Shown: piece after piece, positions 52,329-61,587 of the stretch
Position numbering within the stretch: position 1 is the stretch's first letter
Layout of the letters: every line of letters starts with the position of its first letter
Assembly (NCBI GenBank): GCA_047974375.1
Contig: JBKECF010000004.1
Coordinates: 1-64,000, forward strand
Direction: 5' to 3'
Source: JBKECF01 sp047974375
GTDB taxonomy: Bacteria; Bacillota; Clostridia; Lachnospirales; CAMZNU01
DNA length: 64,000 nucleotides
The notes under the pieces: generated by a model
Databases searched by the model: none
What the model was told of the DNA's origin: nothing
What the model saw: only the letters and a program-made list of their open reading frames with translations
Translations under genes and position numbers: made by a program

Positions 52329-53990
52329 ATGAAAATAATATTTAAAAATTTTCAAATAAGAATAATCATTATATTAATAATATCCATTACCCCTATAATG
52401 TTATATGAACTTTATAACTATAATCGTTTTGAGAAGATAATAGAAAAACAGACTGAAGAAATCTTAGAAAATAATTTAGATATGGTAGTGAAAAATATTG
52501 ATAATATTTTTAGTGATATGTTTGAACTATCGAATATATTGTACACCAATACAACACTAATAAATGAACTGGAAAATATTTATAATAAGGATTTTGATAT
52601 AAATAATCAATCAGTAACTGACATTATGAATAGATTTAAGGTGGAAAATGAGATAAATAGCCTAAAGAATAGTGCTCTAACGGATGTGGAAACAGATGTG
52701 ATAATTATATGCACCAATGGAGCGGTGTTTAGTGATAGCGAAATTCATAATAAAATAGAAGTTAACTTGTCTAAAAACTATAAAATTGAGAAGTGGTACC
52801 CAGAATTGAAAAAAAAGGAAATTAAATATTCCTGGATAATGCCTTATAAATATAGAAATTTTGACGGTACATATATTTCTTTAGTAAGGAAAATATATAA
52901 TAAAGAGGGGACTTTGTTAGGGTATATAATGTTAAATGCTTCGGAGATTAATTTTATTAAAAATGCAGATTATGGAAACTGGGATTTTATGGCTATGTAT
53001 AATAGTGAAAATTATGAGGAAATATTTGCTTATAAAAATTTAGATTTTACCAAAAATCATATAACTTTAGTATACAATGAGAATAAAATGTGGACACTTA
53101 TAGCTAGGAGTGACAAAGACGTGCAACTTCAAGAAACAAAGGCATTAAAAACACATACAATACGTTATAATATTTTAGTATTTATTATATTTTCTATTAT
53201 AGTCAGTATATCTATAATTATTATAACTCAGCCACTTAAGCATTTAATAGAAAAAATACGCAAATCTAATATTGGGCAGTATAAAATAGATGATAATCAT
53301 AAAGTAATACATAGCAATATTCATAGTTTAGCTAATACTTATGATTATTTATTTTCTAGAATTGAAGAGCTGGCAAATAAATCTATAGAAGATGAAAAAA
53401 AAGAAGCAGAGTTGAAATATTTAGCATTAAAATCTCAAATAAATCCGCATTTTCTCTTTAATACTTTAAATACTATTAAATTTTCGGCTATGATAAACGG
53501 TGATGAAATTGTGGCCGAGATGATTGCAGAATTAGGTGCACTTTTAGAAGCAACCTTAAAAAATGATGAGTTAATATCTATTGTAGATGAATTATTACTT
53601 ATTGAGTCCTATCTTTACATCCAAAATCTAAGATTTAATAGCAATTATACTTTGGAAAGTTACATTGCTCCAGAAATGAAATTCTATAAAATTCCAAGCA
53701 TGCTATTGCAACCAATAGTTGAGAATTCTATAATGCATGGTTATAAAAATGTTGATAGCGGAGTAATTAAAATAAATTGTTATTTGAATGATGGCATAAT
53801 AATAGATGTAATAGACGAGGGAAAGGGATTTGAAAAATCCGAAATAGAAAATAAAGGAATAAACTTTAGTAATATAGGTTTAAGTAACGTAAATGAGCGT
53901 ATACAAATAAAATTTGGAGATTTATATGGAGTTAGTATAAAAAATCAAAACAAAGGCAGCAAAGTTACCATAAGGCTACCAAATGATTAA
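52329..53990 (+). CDS. YesM-type sensor histidine kinase
   Basis: 553 residues. Helix 11-25, extracellular sensor to about 275, helix about 278-300, HAMP about 305-355, His374 in SQINPHFLFNTLNT, and GHKL ATPase motifs VENSIMHGY and DEGKGFE. Signals to the regulator that starts 35 bases after its stop. Likely controls the 50.6-60.6 kb locus. Confidence 0.93.
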   Translation: MKIIFKNFQIRIIIILIISITPIMLYELYNYNRFEKIIEKQTEEILENNLDMVVKNIDNIFSDMFELSNILYTNTTLINELENIYNKDFDINNQSVTDIMNRFKVENEINSLKNSALTDVETDVIIICTNGAVFSDSEIHNKIEVNLSKNYKIEKWYPELKKKEIKYSWIMPYKYRNFDGTYISLVRKIYNKEGTLLGYIMLNASEINFIKNADYGNWDFMAMYNSENYEEIFAYKNLDFTKNHITLVYNENKMWTLIARSDKDVQLQETKALKTHTIRYNILVFIIFSIIVSISIIIITQPLKHLIEKIRKSNIGQYKIDDNHKVIHSNIHSLANTYDYLFSRIEELANKSIEDEKKEAELKYLALKSQINPHFLFNTLNTIKFSAMINGDEIVAEMIAELGALLEATLKNDELISIVDELLLIESYLYIQNLRFNSNYTLESYIAPEMKFYKIPSMLLQPIVENSIMHGYKNVDSGVIKINCYLNDGIIIDVIDEGKGFEKSEIENKGINFSNIGLSNVNERIQIKFGDLYGVSIKNQNKGSKVTIRLPND

Positions 53991-54025
53991 AATTAGGTTT
54001 GAGTTTTAAATGGGGAGTGGAAGAA

Positions 54026-55591
54026 TTGTATAAAGTATTAATTGTTGATGATGAAATACTTATAAGAGTTGGTATTAAATCTTGCATTAATTGGGAAGAA
54101 ATAGGTTTTGAAGTAATAGGCATAGCGAAGAATGGAAAAGAGGCCTTGCCATATTTGGATGAAGTTGATGTTCTTATTACAGATATATTAATGCCAGAAC
54201 TTAATGGAATAGAATTAATAAGAAAAGCAAAAGAAGTAAACAAAAAAATAAAAATAATTTGTTTAAGTTGCCATAATGAATATGAATATATTAGAGAGGC
54301 ACTACTTTTAGGTGTTGAAGATTATATTTTAAAACTATCTATGAAGCCAAAAGATTTGCGTAAATTAATGATAAAGATATTAAGCGATATAGAAGATGGC
54401 AAGACTAAAAAAAGAGTTGTAGACAACTTGCAAAATTATAGCGAAGAACAATTTAGAAATTATTTGTTTGGGATAATTAGCTATGAAAGTTTTGAAAAAA
54501 ATCTTATAAATAGGGGACTGCCTACAAAAGGACCATGCAATTTAATATATATGACCATAAGTAATTATAAGGATTTAAAGGAGAAGGGGAAAATAAGAAA
54601 TAAAAGCTTAGTAAAATTTTCTTTCATTAACATAATTGTGGAAGTACTTAAATTGGCGCTATATGTTGTGGAAATAAGTGAGGGTGAATATTTAATTATT
54701 ATTCTTGGAGAAAATAATATAAACCTAAAGGAAAAGTTAGAAAAGCTAGAGATAAGTATAGAACGATATATGAAAATAAAATGTAAATATTTGTATTCGG
54801 ATACTTTTAGCTATTTTAAGGAAATAAAAGAAAATTATTTTTTGTTAAAAAAACAGATTGGAATTCTCTTTTACTATAATGTGGCTGTTGTAAAATACTT
54901 ACCGAATAAAAATTTAATTGATAGCATAATAGTAGTGGATAATATTTTAATTGCAGATTTACACAAAGCTATTAAAAAGCTAGACTATACAAGTGTTGCA
55001 AACCATATCTTGAATCTTTATGATAACTTAGTTATAAGAAAGGAATATGAGCCGATTCATGTGAAAAATATGTTTGTGGAGCTTGTTTATTCTTTTTTTG
55101 ATTTAATAAGAAAACATAGTCTTTCTATAGAATCAATTAAAAAACGTCAAAAACTACCTTATACAGACATAATTAATTTTGAGGAGATATCTGCAGTAAA
55201 AGAGTCAGTTTTAGAGTTTCTTCATTATGTGATAGTGTCTTTAAGGGAACTAAATTTATCGATTGAGCGTGAAGAGATTACTTTGGCGAAGGAATATATT
55301 TTAAAAAATATAAACTTAGACTTATCTTTAGATGATATGGCTAAATATTGTAATATAAGTAAAAGTTATTTTTCGGTTATTTTTAAAAAAGAAACAGGTG
55401 AATATTTTAATGAATATGTTAACCGTATAAAAATAGAGAAAGCCTATGAATTAATAACGATGTACGGGTATAAAATATATGAAGCGTGTGCAGAAGTTGG
55501 GTTTATAGATACGTCTTACTTTAGCAAAATTTTCAAAAAATATATAGGAGTTAGCCCGAGTAAGTTAAAGAAGCCTTTGAAAGGTAAATAA
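54026..55591 (+). CDS. YesN-type response regulator (AraC-like)
   Basis: 521 residues from TTG 54026, placed eight bases after GGGGAG and giving the normal start YKVLIVDDEILIRVGIKSC; the frame is open from TTG 53999. Receiver Asp53 (VLITDILMP), long helical linker, AraC HTH from about 420 (LDDMAKYCNISKSYFSVIFK; EVGFIDTSYFSKIFKKYIG). Its stop codon is immediately followed by R1 copy D, so the repeat inserted at the very end of the gene or provides the 3' end of the message. Confidence 0.92.
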   Translation: MYKVLIVDDEILIRVGIKSCINWEEIGFEVIGIAKNGKEALPYLDEVDVLITDILMPELNGIELIRKAKEVNKKIKIICLSCHNEYEYIREALLLGVEDYILKLSMKPKDLRKLMIKILSDIEDGKTKKRVVDNLQNYSEEQFRNYLFGIISYESFEKNLINRGLPTKGPCNLIYMTISNYKDLKEKGKIRNKSLVKFSFINIIVEVLKLALYVVEISEGEYLIIILGENNINLKEKLEKLEISIERYMKIKCKYLYSDTFSYFKEIKENYFLLKKQIGILFYYNVAVVKYLPNKNLIDSIIVVDNILIADLHKAIKKLDYTSVANHILNLYDNLVIRKEYEPIHVKNMFVELVYSFFDLIRKHSLSIESIKKRQKLPYTDIINFEEISAVKESVLEFLHYVIVSLRELNLSIEREEITLAKEYILKNINLDLSLDDMAKYCNISKSYFSVIFKKETGEYFNEYVNRIKIEKAYELITMYGYKIYEACAEVGFIDTSYFSKIFKKYIGVSPSKLKKPLKGK

Positions 55592-55631
55592 GTCAATAGA
55601 TCTATCCGTTAGTGGGGGTCTAATTCTTACC
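55592..55631 (-). repeat. R1 repeat, copy D (internally deleted, reverse)
   Basis: On the minus strand: GGTAAGAATTAGACCCCCAC joined directly to TAACGGATAG and ATCTATTGAC. Both outer ends are kept while both hairpin bodies are lost. It starts on the base after the response-regulator stop codon. Confidence 0.8.
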
Positions 55632-55646
55632 GACAAAATATAGTGC

Positions 55647-55679
55647 AAAAAAAGTTGTAGATTTTTACGACTTTTTTTT
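55647..55679 (+). terminator. Terminator after the response regulator
   Basis: AAAAAAAGTTGTA pairs with TTACGACTTTTTTT (one wobble), running into T residues. It ends the binding protein/kinase/regulator transcript. Confidence 0.7.
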
Positions 55680-55795
55680 ATGCCTAGAAAAAATACTAAT
55701 TTGTGTAAAAAAAATACCATTTTAATTTATTGGTCATTGTTATACTGAATTTAGTTAATAAATAAATAAGTTTAAAAAGACTTGAAAGGAGAAAA

Positions 55796-56719
55796 ATGAC
55801 TAAAACTAAAGAAAAAGAGTTAAGAGTTAGACTGTTTAAAAAAAATTGGCAAATATATCTTTTTTTAATACCGGGCTTGATATTTTTGGTGTTTTTTAAA
55901 TATGCTCCAATGTATGGGTTAATTACAGCTTTTCAGGAGTATAATATATTTGCTGGCATAGGAGGTAGTCCGTGGGTTGGGCTTGAAAACTTTAGGGCTC
56001 TATTTACCTCAGTAGATTTTTATAGGATATTAAGCAATACCTTATTAATCAGCATAAGTAAACTAATATTTACTTTCCCGATGTCTATATTTATTGCCAT
56101 ATTACTTAATGAAATAGGACAGATATTTGTTAAAAAATTTTTTCAAACTACCCTTTACTTGCCTCATTTCTTATCATGGGTAATTGTAGCAGGTTTGGTA
56201 ACATCGGCATTATCCCCATCTACAGGTATTATAAACAATATTATATCTTTTTTTGGGGGAACACCTATTGCCTTTTTAATGAGCAATGATTGGTTTAGAG
56301 TTATTGTGGTGTTGGCGGAGGCGTGGAAAGAAGTTGGATATAGCGCAATAGTATTTATAGCGGCAATTACTGGTATTGAACAGGAACAATACGAAGCTGC
56401 AAAAGTTGATGGTGCATCTAAAATAAAACAAATTATACATATAACTTTACCGGGCATGGCGTCTATCATTTTGTTAATGTTTATATTAAAGCTAGGTGGA
56501 GTATTAAATGCAAATACAGAAGAGATTTTACTTTTGTATAATCCTACAGTTTATGAAACAGGGGATATATTAGGAACATACATTTACAGAACGGGTCTAT
56601 CGCAAATGAATTATAGTTACGCCACGGCTGTTGGTTTATTTGAATCTTTAGTAGGAATGGTACTTGTTTTTTCTGGGAATAGAGTAAGTAAATTTATGTC
56701 AGGAAGGAGTGTTTGGTAA
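55796..56719 (+). CDS. LplB-type sugar ABC transporter permease
   Basis: 307 residues, six helices, with the LplB-type N-terminus (NWQIYLFLIPGLIFLVFFKY, APMYGLITAFQEYN) and EAA loop YEAAKVDGASKIKQIIHITL. It pairs with the next gene product; together they serve the LplA-type binding proteins at 50616 and 57679. AAGGAG before ATG. Confidence 0.93.
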   Translation: MTKTKEKELRVRLFKKNWQIYLFLIPGLIFLVFFKYAPMYGLITAFQEYNIFAGIGGSPWVGLENFRALFTSVDFYRILSNTLLISISKLIFTFPMSIFIAILLNEIGQIFVKKFFQTTLYLPHFLSWVIVAGLVTSALSPSTGIINNIISFFGGTPIAFLMSNDWFRVIVVLAEAWKEVGYSAIVFIAAITGIEQEQYEAAKVDGASKIKQIIHITLPGMASIILLMFILKLGGVLNANTEEILLLYNPTVYETGDILGTYIYRTGLSQMNYSYATAVGLFESLVGMVLVFSGNRVSKFMSGRSVW

Positions 56720-56722
56720 ATT

Positions 56723-57592
56723 ATGGGTAAAAGATATATTAATCAAGATATATTTGTTTCTTTATTTGCATATGTATTTATATTTCTACTAGTTATTATT
56801 GAGCTAGTTCCATTACTCCATGTTATTGCAAAGGCTTTTAGTGCAGAATGGGCGATTAATTCCGGTCAAGTAGGTATTTTTCCAAAAGGCTTCCAGTTAT
56901 CCGCAATGGAAACTATTGTAAATTCTAAAAGTTTTTTAACGGCTATGGGAAACTCTCTTTTTATTACTATAGTAGGCACATGTTGTACTTTGTGTATAAC
57001 AGCAGTGACAGCCTATCCGCTAAGTCAAAGACATTTACCATTTATGAAACAAATATTATTATTTTTTGTTTTTACAATGTATTTTGGTGGCGGAATGATA
57101 CCAACTTATTTATTGTACAACTCATATAATTTATTGGACACGAGGATAATACTTATACTGCCGGCTCTTATTAATGTTTTTCACTTGTTAATTATGAAAA
57201 ATTTTTATGAGGATATACCGGAAAGTATTATAGAATCGGCAAAGGTTGATGGTGCTAAGTTTTTTACAATATTTATTAGATTTATTGTTCCTTTAAGTAA
57301 ACCTGTTTATGCAACTATAGTAGTTTTTACTTCTGTAATGTATTGGAATAATTATTTTTCCCCAATGATGTATATAAATAGCGCTAGTAAACAAACGTTA
57401 ACATTGTACCTGAGGGATATTATATCAATGGCAACCAATGTGGAATCTAAAGAATTGCTACTTACAAATATATCCACGGAGAGTATAACAGCAGCTGCTA
57501 TAGTTGCGTCTACAGTTCCAATATTGTTGGTTTATCCTTTTATGCAAAAACATTTTGTAAAGGGGATGACTATTGGTTCTACGAAAGGTTAG
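56723..57592 (+). CDS. LplC-type sugar ABC transporter permease
   Basis: 289 residues, six helices, EAA loop IESAKVDGAKFFTIFIRFIV and the LplC-type ending PFMQKHFVKGMTIGSTKG. It starts three bases after the LplB-type gene. Second half of the channel. Confidence 0.93.
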   Translation: MGKRYINQDIFVSLFAYVFIFLLVIIELVPLLHVIAKAFSAEWAINSGQVGIFPKGFQLSAMETIVNSKSFLTAMGNSLFITIVGTCCTLCITAVTAYPLSQRHLPFMKQILLFFVFTMYFGGGMIPTYLLYNSYNLLDTRIILILPALINVFHLLIMKNFYEDIPESIIESAKVDGAKFFTIFIRFIVPLSKPVYATIVVFTSVMYWNNYFSPMMYINSASKQTLTLYLRDIISMATNVESKELLLTNISTESITAAAIVASTVPILLVYPFMQKHFVKGMTIGSTKG

Positions 57593-57678
57593 GTGGGGGA
57601 AATGAAAGTATAGTATGAATTACAAATAGTGATAAAATATTGTGAAGAATAGTTTTAAGCGAGGAAAGGTTGGAAAAA

Positions 57679-59190
57679 ATGAAAAGATTTGTAAAAATAG
57701 TATTTTTACTAATAACGGTAGCGATGCTTGGAAGTTGTGGAAATGATGGTGAAAATAATAAGAACTCTACAACTTTAAAGGCGTTAGTTCCTAATGAATC
57801 AGGTTTGGAATGGAATAATGGTGAAGTGAATCCAGTATATGATTTTATAAATGAGGCGACTGGATTCACTGTTCAGTACGATTCGCTTCCGGCAGAAAAT
57901 GGAGATGACAAATTAAATGCAATAATGGCGGCCGGTGCGGACTATGATTTTATATTGATTACAAGTAAAGATAGATATGTTGATTATGCTAGAAATGGCG
58001 CCTTAATGGATATGAAGCCTTTAGTTGAAGAATATGGTCCGAATATACAAACGGCAATAGAAGAGGGCAGTTGGAAGGAAGCAACTGTAGGCGAAACCTA
58101 TTATGCAATACCAGAAAAAGATAGTAGTAGTAGCGACAAAGCCTATATATCATATGGACTAATGTTTAGACAGGATATATTAGACACTATGGGTATGAAA
58201 AAGCCGACTACCACAGATGAGTTAAAAACGGTGCTTAAAACATTTAAAGATACGGATCCTATGGGAAATGGAAATGCTAGTATTCCATTAACAGGAAGCA
58301 TATACGATATGGGTATGTTAAGACAAAATTCTCTTGGTGGCGCCTTTGGTGTGGATTTGGACTGGAAGGATATTAATGGAGAACTAGTGCCATATCAGAT
58401 GAATGCAGGCTACTATGATTTTTTAATGTATCTATATGAACTATATAGTGAAGGTCTAATAGATGCAGAGATGCCCACGAATGAGGGTAGTAACGTTATG
58501 GAAAAATTTACAACTGGCTTGTCTATTGCGAGAATGGATGGTTACTGGGATACTCCTAATTTAATGAGTACATTTGAACAAACGGATCCAAATGCTGTTT
58601 TAAGTTTTGCTCAACCAATAGCCAAAAATGGTGTTGCAAGTAATAGAGCCTCAGTGGCAAGCTTGGCAAAAAGATTTACAGTAATACCAGCAAACTCAAA
58701 AAATTATGAAAATACAATGAAATTTCTAGATAAAAAATTAGAACCAGAGATATTTAAAGAAATTGTAATTGGCAAAGAAGGCGTAGAACATACAGTTGAT
58801 GAATCTGGATCCTATTATCCAATATTACCTACTTTTTTTGAGAATAGAGGGACGGCTAATGCGTATTTGACTGGAGTTACTAAGGCTTATAAAGATTATT
58901 GGTTAGCAAGAGCGCGAAAAGATCCAAATCAATATTCCGTTTTTGCAGAAATAAATTTTGATTACGGTAATTTTATTAATAAGGATGTGTCTACTGAAGT
59001 ACCATTAGAAATATTTTCCATGGTGGACAGTGAGTCTAAAAATGTATCTAATATAACAGAAGAATTTATGGTTAATTCCATTGTAAATGGAATAACAAAA
59101 GAGGAGTTTGCTAGATTTCAAGAAAAGTATCTAGCTGAAGGCGGTCAAGTATTAATCGAATCATATAACCAATGGTATCAGAATAAATAA
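57679..59190 (+). CDS. LplA-type ABC transporter binding lipoprotein (second)
   Basis: 503 residues from ATG 57679, which lies nine bases after GAGGAAAGG; TTG 57670 touches the ribosome binding site and is unlikely. Lipobox AMLGSC with Cys20. LplA-type domain (ALVPNESGLEWNNGEVNPVY; LNAIMAAGADYDFILITSKD). Directly behind its permeases, so it is the cognate binding protein; the one at 50616 is an additional, distinct paralogue. Followed by R1 copy E. Confidence 0.9.
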   Translation: MKRFVKIVFLLITVAMLGSCGNDGENNKNSTTLKALVPNESGLEWNNGEVNPVYDFINEATGFTVQYDSLPAENGDDKLNAIMAAGADYDFILITSKDRYVDYARNGALMDMKPLVEEYGPNIQTAIEEGSWKEATVGETYYAIPEKDSSSSDKAYISYGLMFRQDILDTMGMKKPTTTDELKTVLKTFKDTDPMGNGNASIPLTGSIYDMGMLRQNSLGGAFGVDLDWKDINGELVPYQMNAGYYDFLMYLYELYSEGLIDAEMPTNEGSNVMEKFTTGLSIARMDGYWDTPNLMSTFEQTDPNAVLSFAQPIAKNGVASNRASVASLAKRFTVIPANSKNYENTMKFLDKKLEPEIFKEIVIGKEGVEHTVDESGSYYPILPTFFENRGTANAYLTGVTKAYKDYWLARARKDPNQYSVFAEINFDYGNFINKDVSTEVPLEIFSMVDSESKNVSNITEEFMVNSIVNGITKEEFARFQEKYLAEGGQVLIESYNQWYQNK

Positions 59191-59203
59191 AAAATTATTA
59201 ATC

Positions 59204-59308
59204 GGTAAGAATTAGACCCCCCACCTAAATGCTGGCATAGGTAGCGGGACTGTCTAATTCGTCGCTCAGTGGTGGTACAAGCCACCACTGACGGATAGGT
59301 ATATTGAC
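59204..59308 (+). repeat. R1 palindromic repeat, copy E (full length)
   Basis: GGTAAGAATTAGACC at the left, GGATAGGTATATTGAC at the right. Hairpin I: AATTAGAC/GTCTAATT with inner ACCT/AGGT. Hairpin II is perfect: CAGTGGTGG, loop TACAAG, CCACCACTG. It ends 19 bases before the next start codon, just ahead of AAGGAG, the same placement as copy A. Confidence 0.87.
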
Positions 59309-59327
59309 ATTATTTTAAGGAGAAACT

Positions 59328-60644
59328 ATGCTATATTCAAAAGAGCTGGAAATAGAAGAGTATGACGTAATAGTAGTTGGTGGCGGGCCATCAGGCTGTG
59401 CAGCGGCTATAGCAAGTGCAAGACATGGGGTAAAAACCGTTTTAATTGAAGCTGCATATACTTTAGGAGGGTTAGGAACTATAGGAGGTGTTCCGGCTTG
59501 GTGTCCGTTTTCGGACCATGAGAAAATAATTTATAAAGGTATTGCAGAAGAAATTTTCGACGAAATGAAATCAGGGATGAGGCATATTTCGAAAGACAGT
59601 ATGAATTGGGTTCCAATTGATAAAGAACTTTTGAAGAGAATATATGATACAAAAGTTTGTGAAAGTGGGGCGGATATTGTATTTGGAACACAAATGGTTG
59701 ATGCTTTTCGTAATGGAAGAAATATTGAATACATAGTAGTGAGTAATAAAAATGGATTAACTGCGTACAAGGGAAAGGTTTTTATTGATTGCACTGGCGA
59801 TGCAGATATATTTCATAGGACAAATTTACCTTATGAATTTGGAGATGGCGAAGGCGAAACAATGCCTGCAACTCAGTGTTTTGTTCTTTCCAATGTTGAT
59901 GAATATCATTATGGCACAGATTCAGTACAGCATATGAGTAATAAAGGTAGTGCTTGCTATAAAATAGCAAATTCAAATAAATATCCGAAAGTGAAAAGTG
60001 CTCATTTTTGTCACGCACATGTTGGACCAGGTACTGTTGGATTTAATGCAGGTCATATATGGGATGTGAATTCAACAAATCCAAAATCTTTCACAAAAGG
60101 AATTATAGAGGGGAGAAAGGTTGCTTATGAAATACATGAAGGTTTAAAAGAGTTTTTGCCAAAAACATATGCAGCTTCATTTTTAGTAGATACTGCTTCT
60201 ATGGTGGGTGTACGTGAGTCTAGAAGGATAGTAGGGGAATATTCTCTGACTAAGGAGGATTACTTAAATAGAAGAAGTTTTGTAGACGAAGTAGGAAGGA
60301 ATTCTTATTTTTTAGATGTCCACTTTAGTAAAGACGAAGCTACAAGAACAATTAATGGTGAGGTAGTAGAAAATAGAGATTATAGATATGGCACGGGTGA
60401 GTCCCATGGGATTCCATATAGGTGTTTAATTCCTAGAGATGTGGATAATTTATATACGGCAGGTAGAACAATTAGCTCTGATAGAGATGTGAATGGAAGT
60501 GTAAGAGTAATGCCGGTGTGTTTAGTAACTGGTCAAGCAGCGGGAACGGCTGCAACATTGGCCTTAAAAACCAGAGATAGTCACAAAATCGATATAGATG
60601 AACTGAGAAGCATATTAAAAAAAGATGGGGTTTACTTTCTATAA
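59328..60644 (+). CDS. FAD-dependent oxidoreductase of the FAD_oxidored type
   Basis: 438 residues, no signal peptide. N-terminal FAD dinucleotide fold DVIVVGGGPSGCAAAIASAR (GxGxxG near residues 15-20), later VFIDCTGDADIFHRT, and the C-terminal FAD-closing segment NLYTAGRTISSDRDVNGSVR followed by VTGQAAGTAATLAL. These match the FAD-dependent oxidoreductases often found in sugar and polysaccharide utilisation loci; their substrates are mostly unknown. It ends the LplABC locus, separated from the second binding protein by R1 copy E, and may oxidise the imported sugar or its aglycone. Ends before a strong hairpin. Confidence 0.85.
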   Translation: MLYSKELEIEEYDVIVVGGGPSGCAAAIASARHGVKTVLIEAAYTLGGLGTIGGVPAWCPFSDHEKIIYKGIAEEIFDEMKSGMRHISKDSMNWVPIDKELLKRIYDTKVCESGADIVFGTQMVDAFRNGRNIEYIVVSNKNGLTAYKGKVFIDCTGDADIFHRTNLPYEFGDGEGETMPATQCFVLSNVDEYHYGTDSVQHMSNKGSACYKIANSNKYPKVKSAHFCHAHVGPGTVGFNAGHIWDVNSTNPKSFTKGIIEGRKVAYEIHEGLKEFLPKTYAASFLVDTASMVGVRESRRIVGEYSLTKEDYLNRRSFVDEVGRNSYFLDVHFSKDEATRTINGEVVENRDYRYGTGESHGIPYRCLIPRDVDNLYTAGRTISSDRDVNGSVRVMPVCLVTGQAAGTAATLALKTRDSHKIDIDELRSILKKDGVYFL

Positions 60645-60650
60645 AATTTT

Positions 60651-60691
60651 AACAGGTTAGTTAAAGGAAAAATAATAACTAACCTGTTTTT
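60651..60691. terminator. Bidirectional terminator
   Basis: AACAGGTTAGTTA (60651-60663) pairs exactly with TAACTAACCTGTT (60676-60688), followed by T residues. It lies between convergent transcripts. Confidence 0.85.
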
Positions 60692-60731
60692 GATGTAAAA
60701 AAATATAATTCTAAAACAAAACCCAACTCAA

Positions 60732-61562
60732 CTACGCTTTCATACCAGTAAGGGCAATCCCTTCAATAAATTGGCGTTGGAATATTAAGTAAATTATAAT
60801 CATTGGTATCATAGCTAAAACGGACCCTGCCATTAAGTTAGGGAAATGCAATATAAACTGTCCGTTTAATGTAGCCAAACCAGAAGCTAATGTTAATTTG
60901 TCGGCCTTTGTATTAACTATTAAAGGCCACATTAAATCGGCATAGGCGAAGAGTGAGGTAAATACCGTTAGGGCCGCTATTGGAGTCTTTGTTAAAGGGA
61001 AGGCAATTCTGTAAAAAGTTTTAAAATGGCTTGCACCATCTATTCTAGCGGCTTCGATTACGTCATCAGGAATGCCTAAATAGGCTTGTCTAAGGAAAAA
61101 TACTCCAAAGGCACTAACTAAACCTGGAAATACGAGGGCAAAAATTGTGTCATTCAATCCTAGTTTTGCTATGATTTCATATTGTGGCAAAATAAATATT
61201 TGTGTAGGGAACATCATTTGTATTATAACAATAGAAAAACAAGTCTTTTTAAAAGGAAATTCTAATTTAGCAAATGCATATCCTGCCATAGAAGAAAATA
61301 TAATTGCAAATATACAACGAAAAATTATCATTAATATTGTGTTGTAATACAAGGATAAAAATGGCAAGCTGGCTGTAGCTTGTTTATAGGCTTCTAAATT
61401 GGTAAAACTGTCTGGTAAAAAAGTTGGGGGGATTCTTGTTGTTTCGGCTACTGTTTTAAAACTTGTAAGGATCATCCATAAAAATGGAAAAATCATCATC
61501 AGGCTACCAACTAATAGAAGAATATAAAATGTATTTTTGGAGAATTTTGTATATTCTTTCAA
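60732..61562 (-). CDS. Sugar ABC transporter permease (MalG-type)
   Basis: 276 residues, six helices, EAA loop IEAARIDGASHFKTFYRIAF. TTG start; AGAGG lies eight bases upstream. Last gene of a minus-strand binding protein/permease/permease operon; no ATPase or enzyme is attached, so the sugar is unknown. Confidence 0.9.
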   Translation of the reverse strand: MKEYTKFSKNTFYILLLVGSLMMIFPFLWMILTSFKTVAETTRIPPTFLPDSFTNLEAYKQATASLPFLSLYYNTILMIIFRCIFAIIFSSMAGYAFAKLEFPFKKTCFSIVIIQMMFPTQIFILPQYEIIAKLGLNDTIFALVFPGLVSAFGVFFLRQAYLGIPDDVIEAARIDGASHFKTFYRIAFPLTKTPIAALTVFTSLFAYADLMWPLIVNTKADKLTLASGLATLNGQFILHFPNLMAGSVLAMIPMIIIYLIFQRQFIEGIALTGMKA

Positions 61563-61587
61563 TTTTTAAACCTCTTTTCTAAAAATC

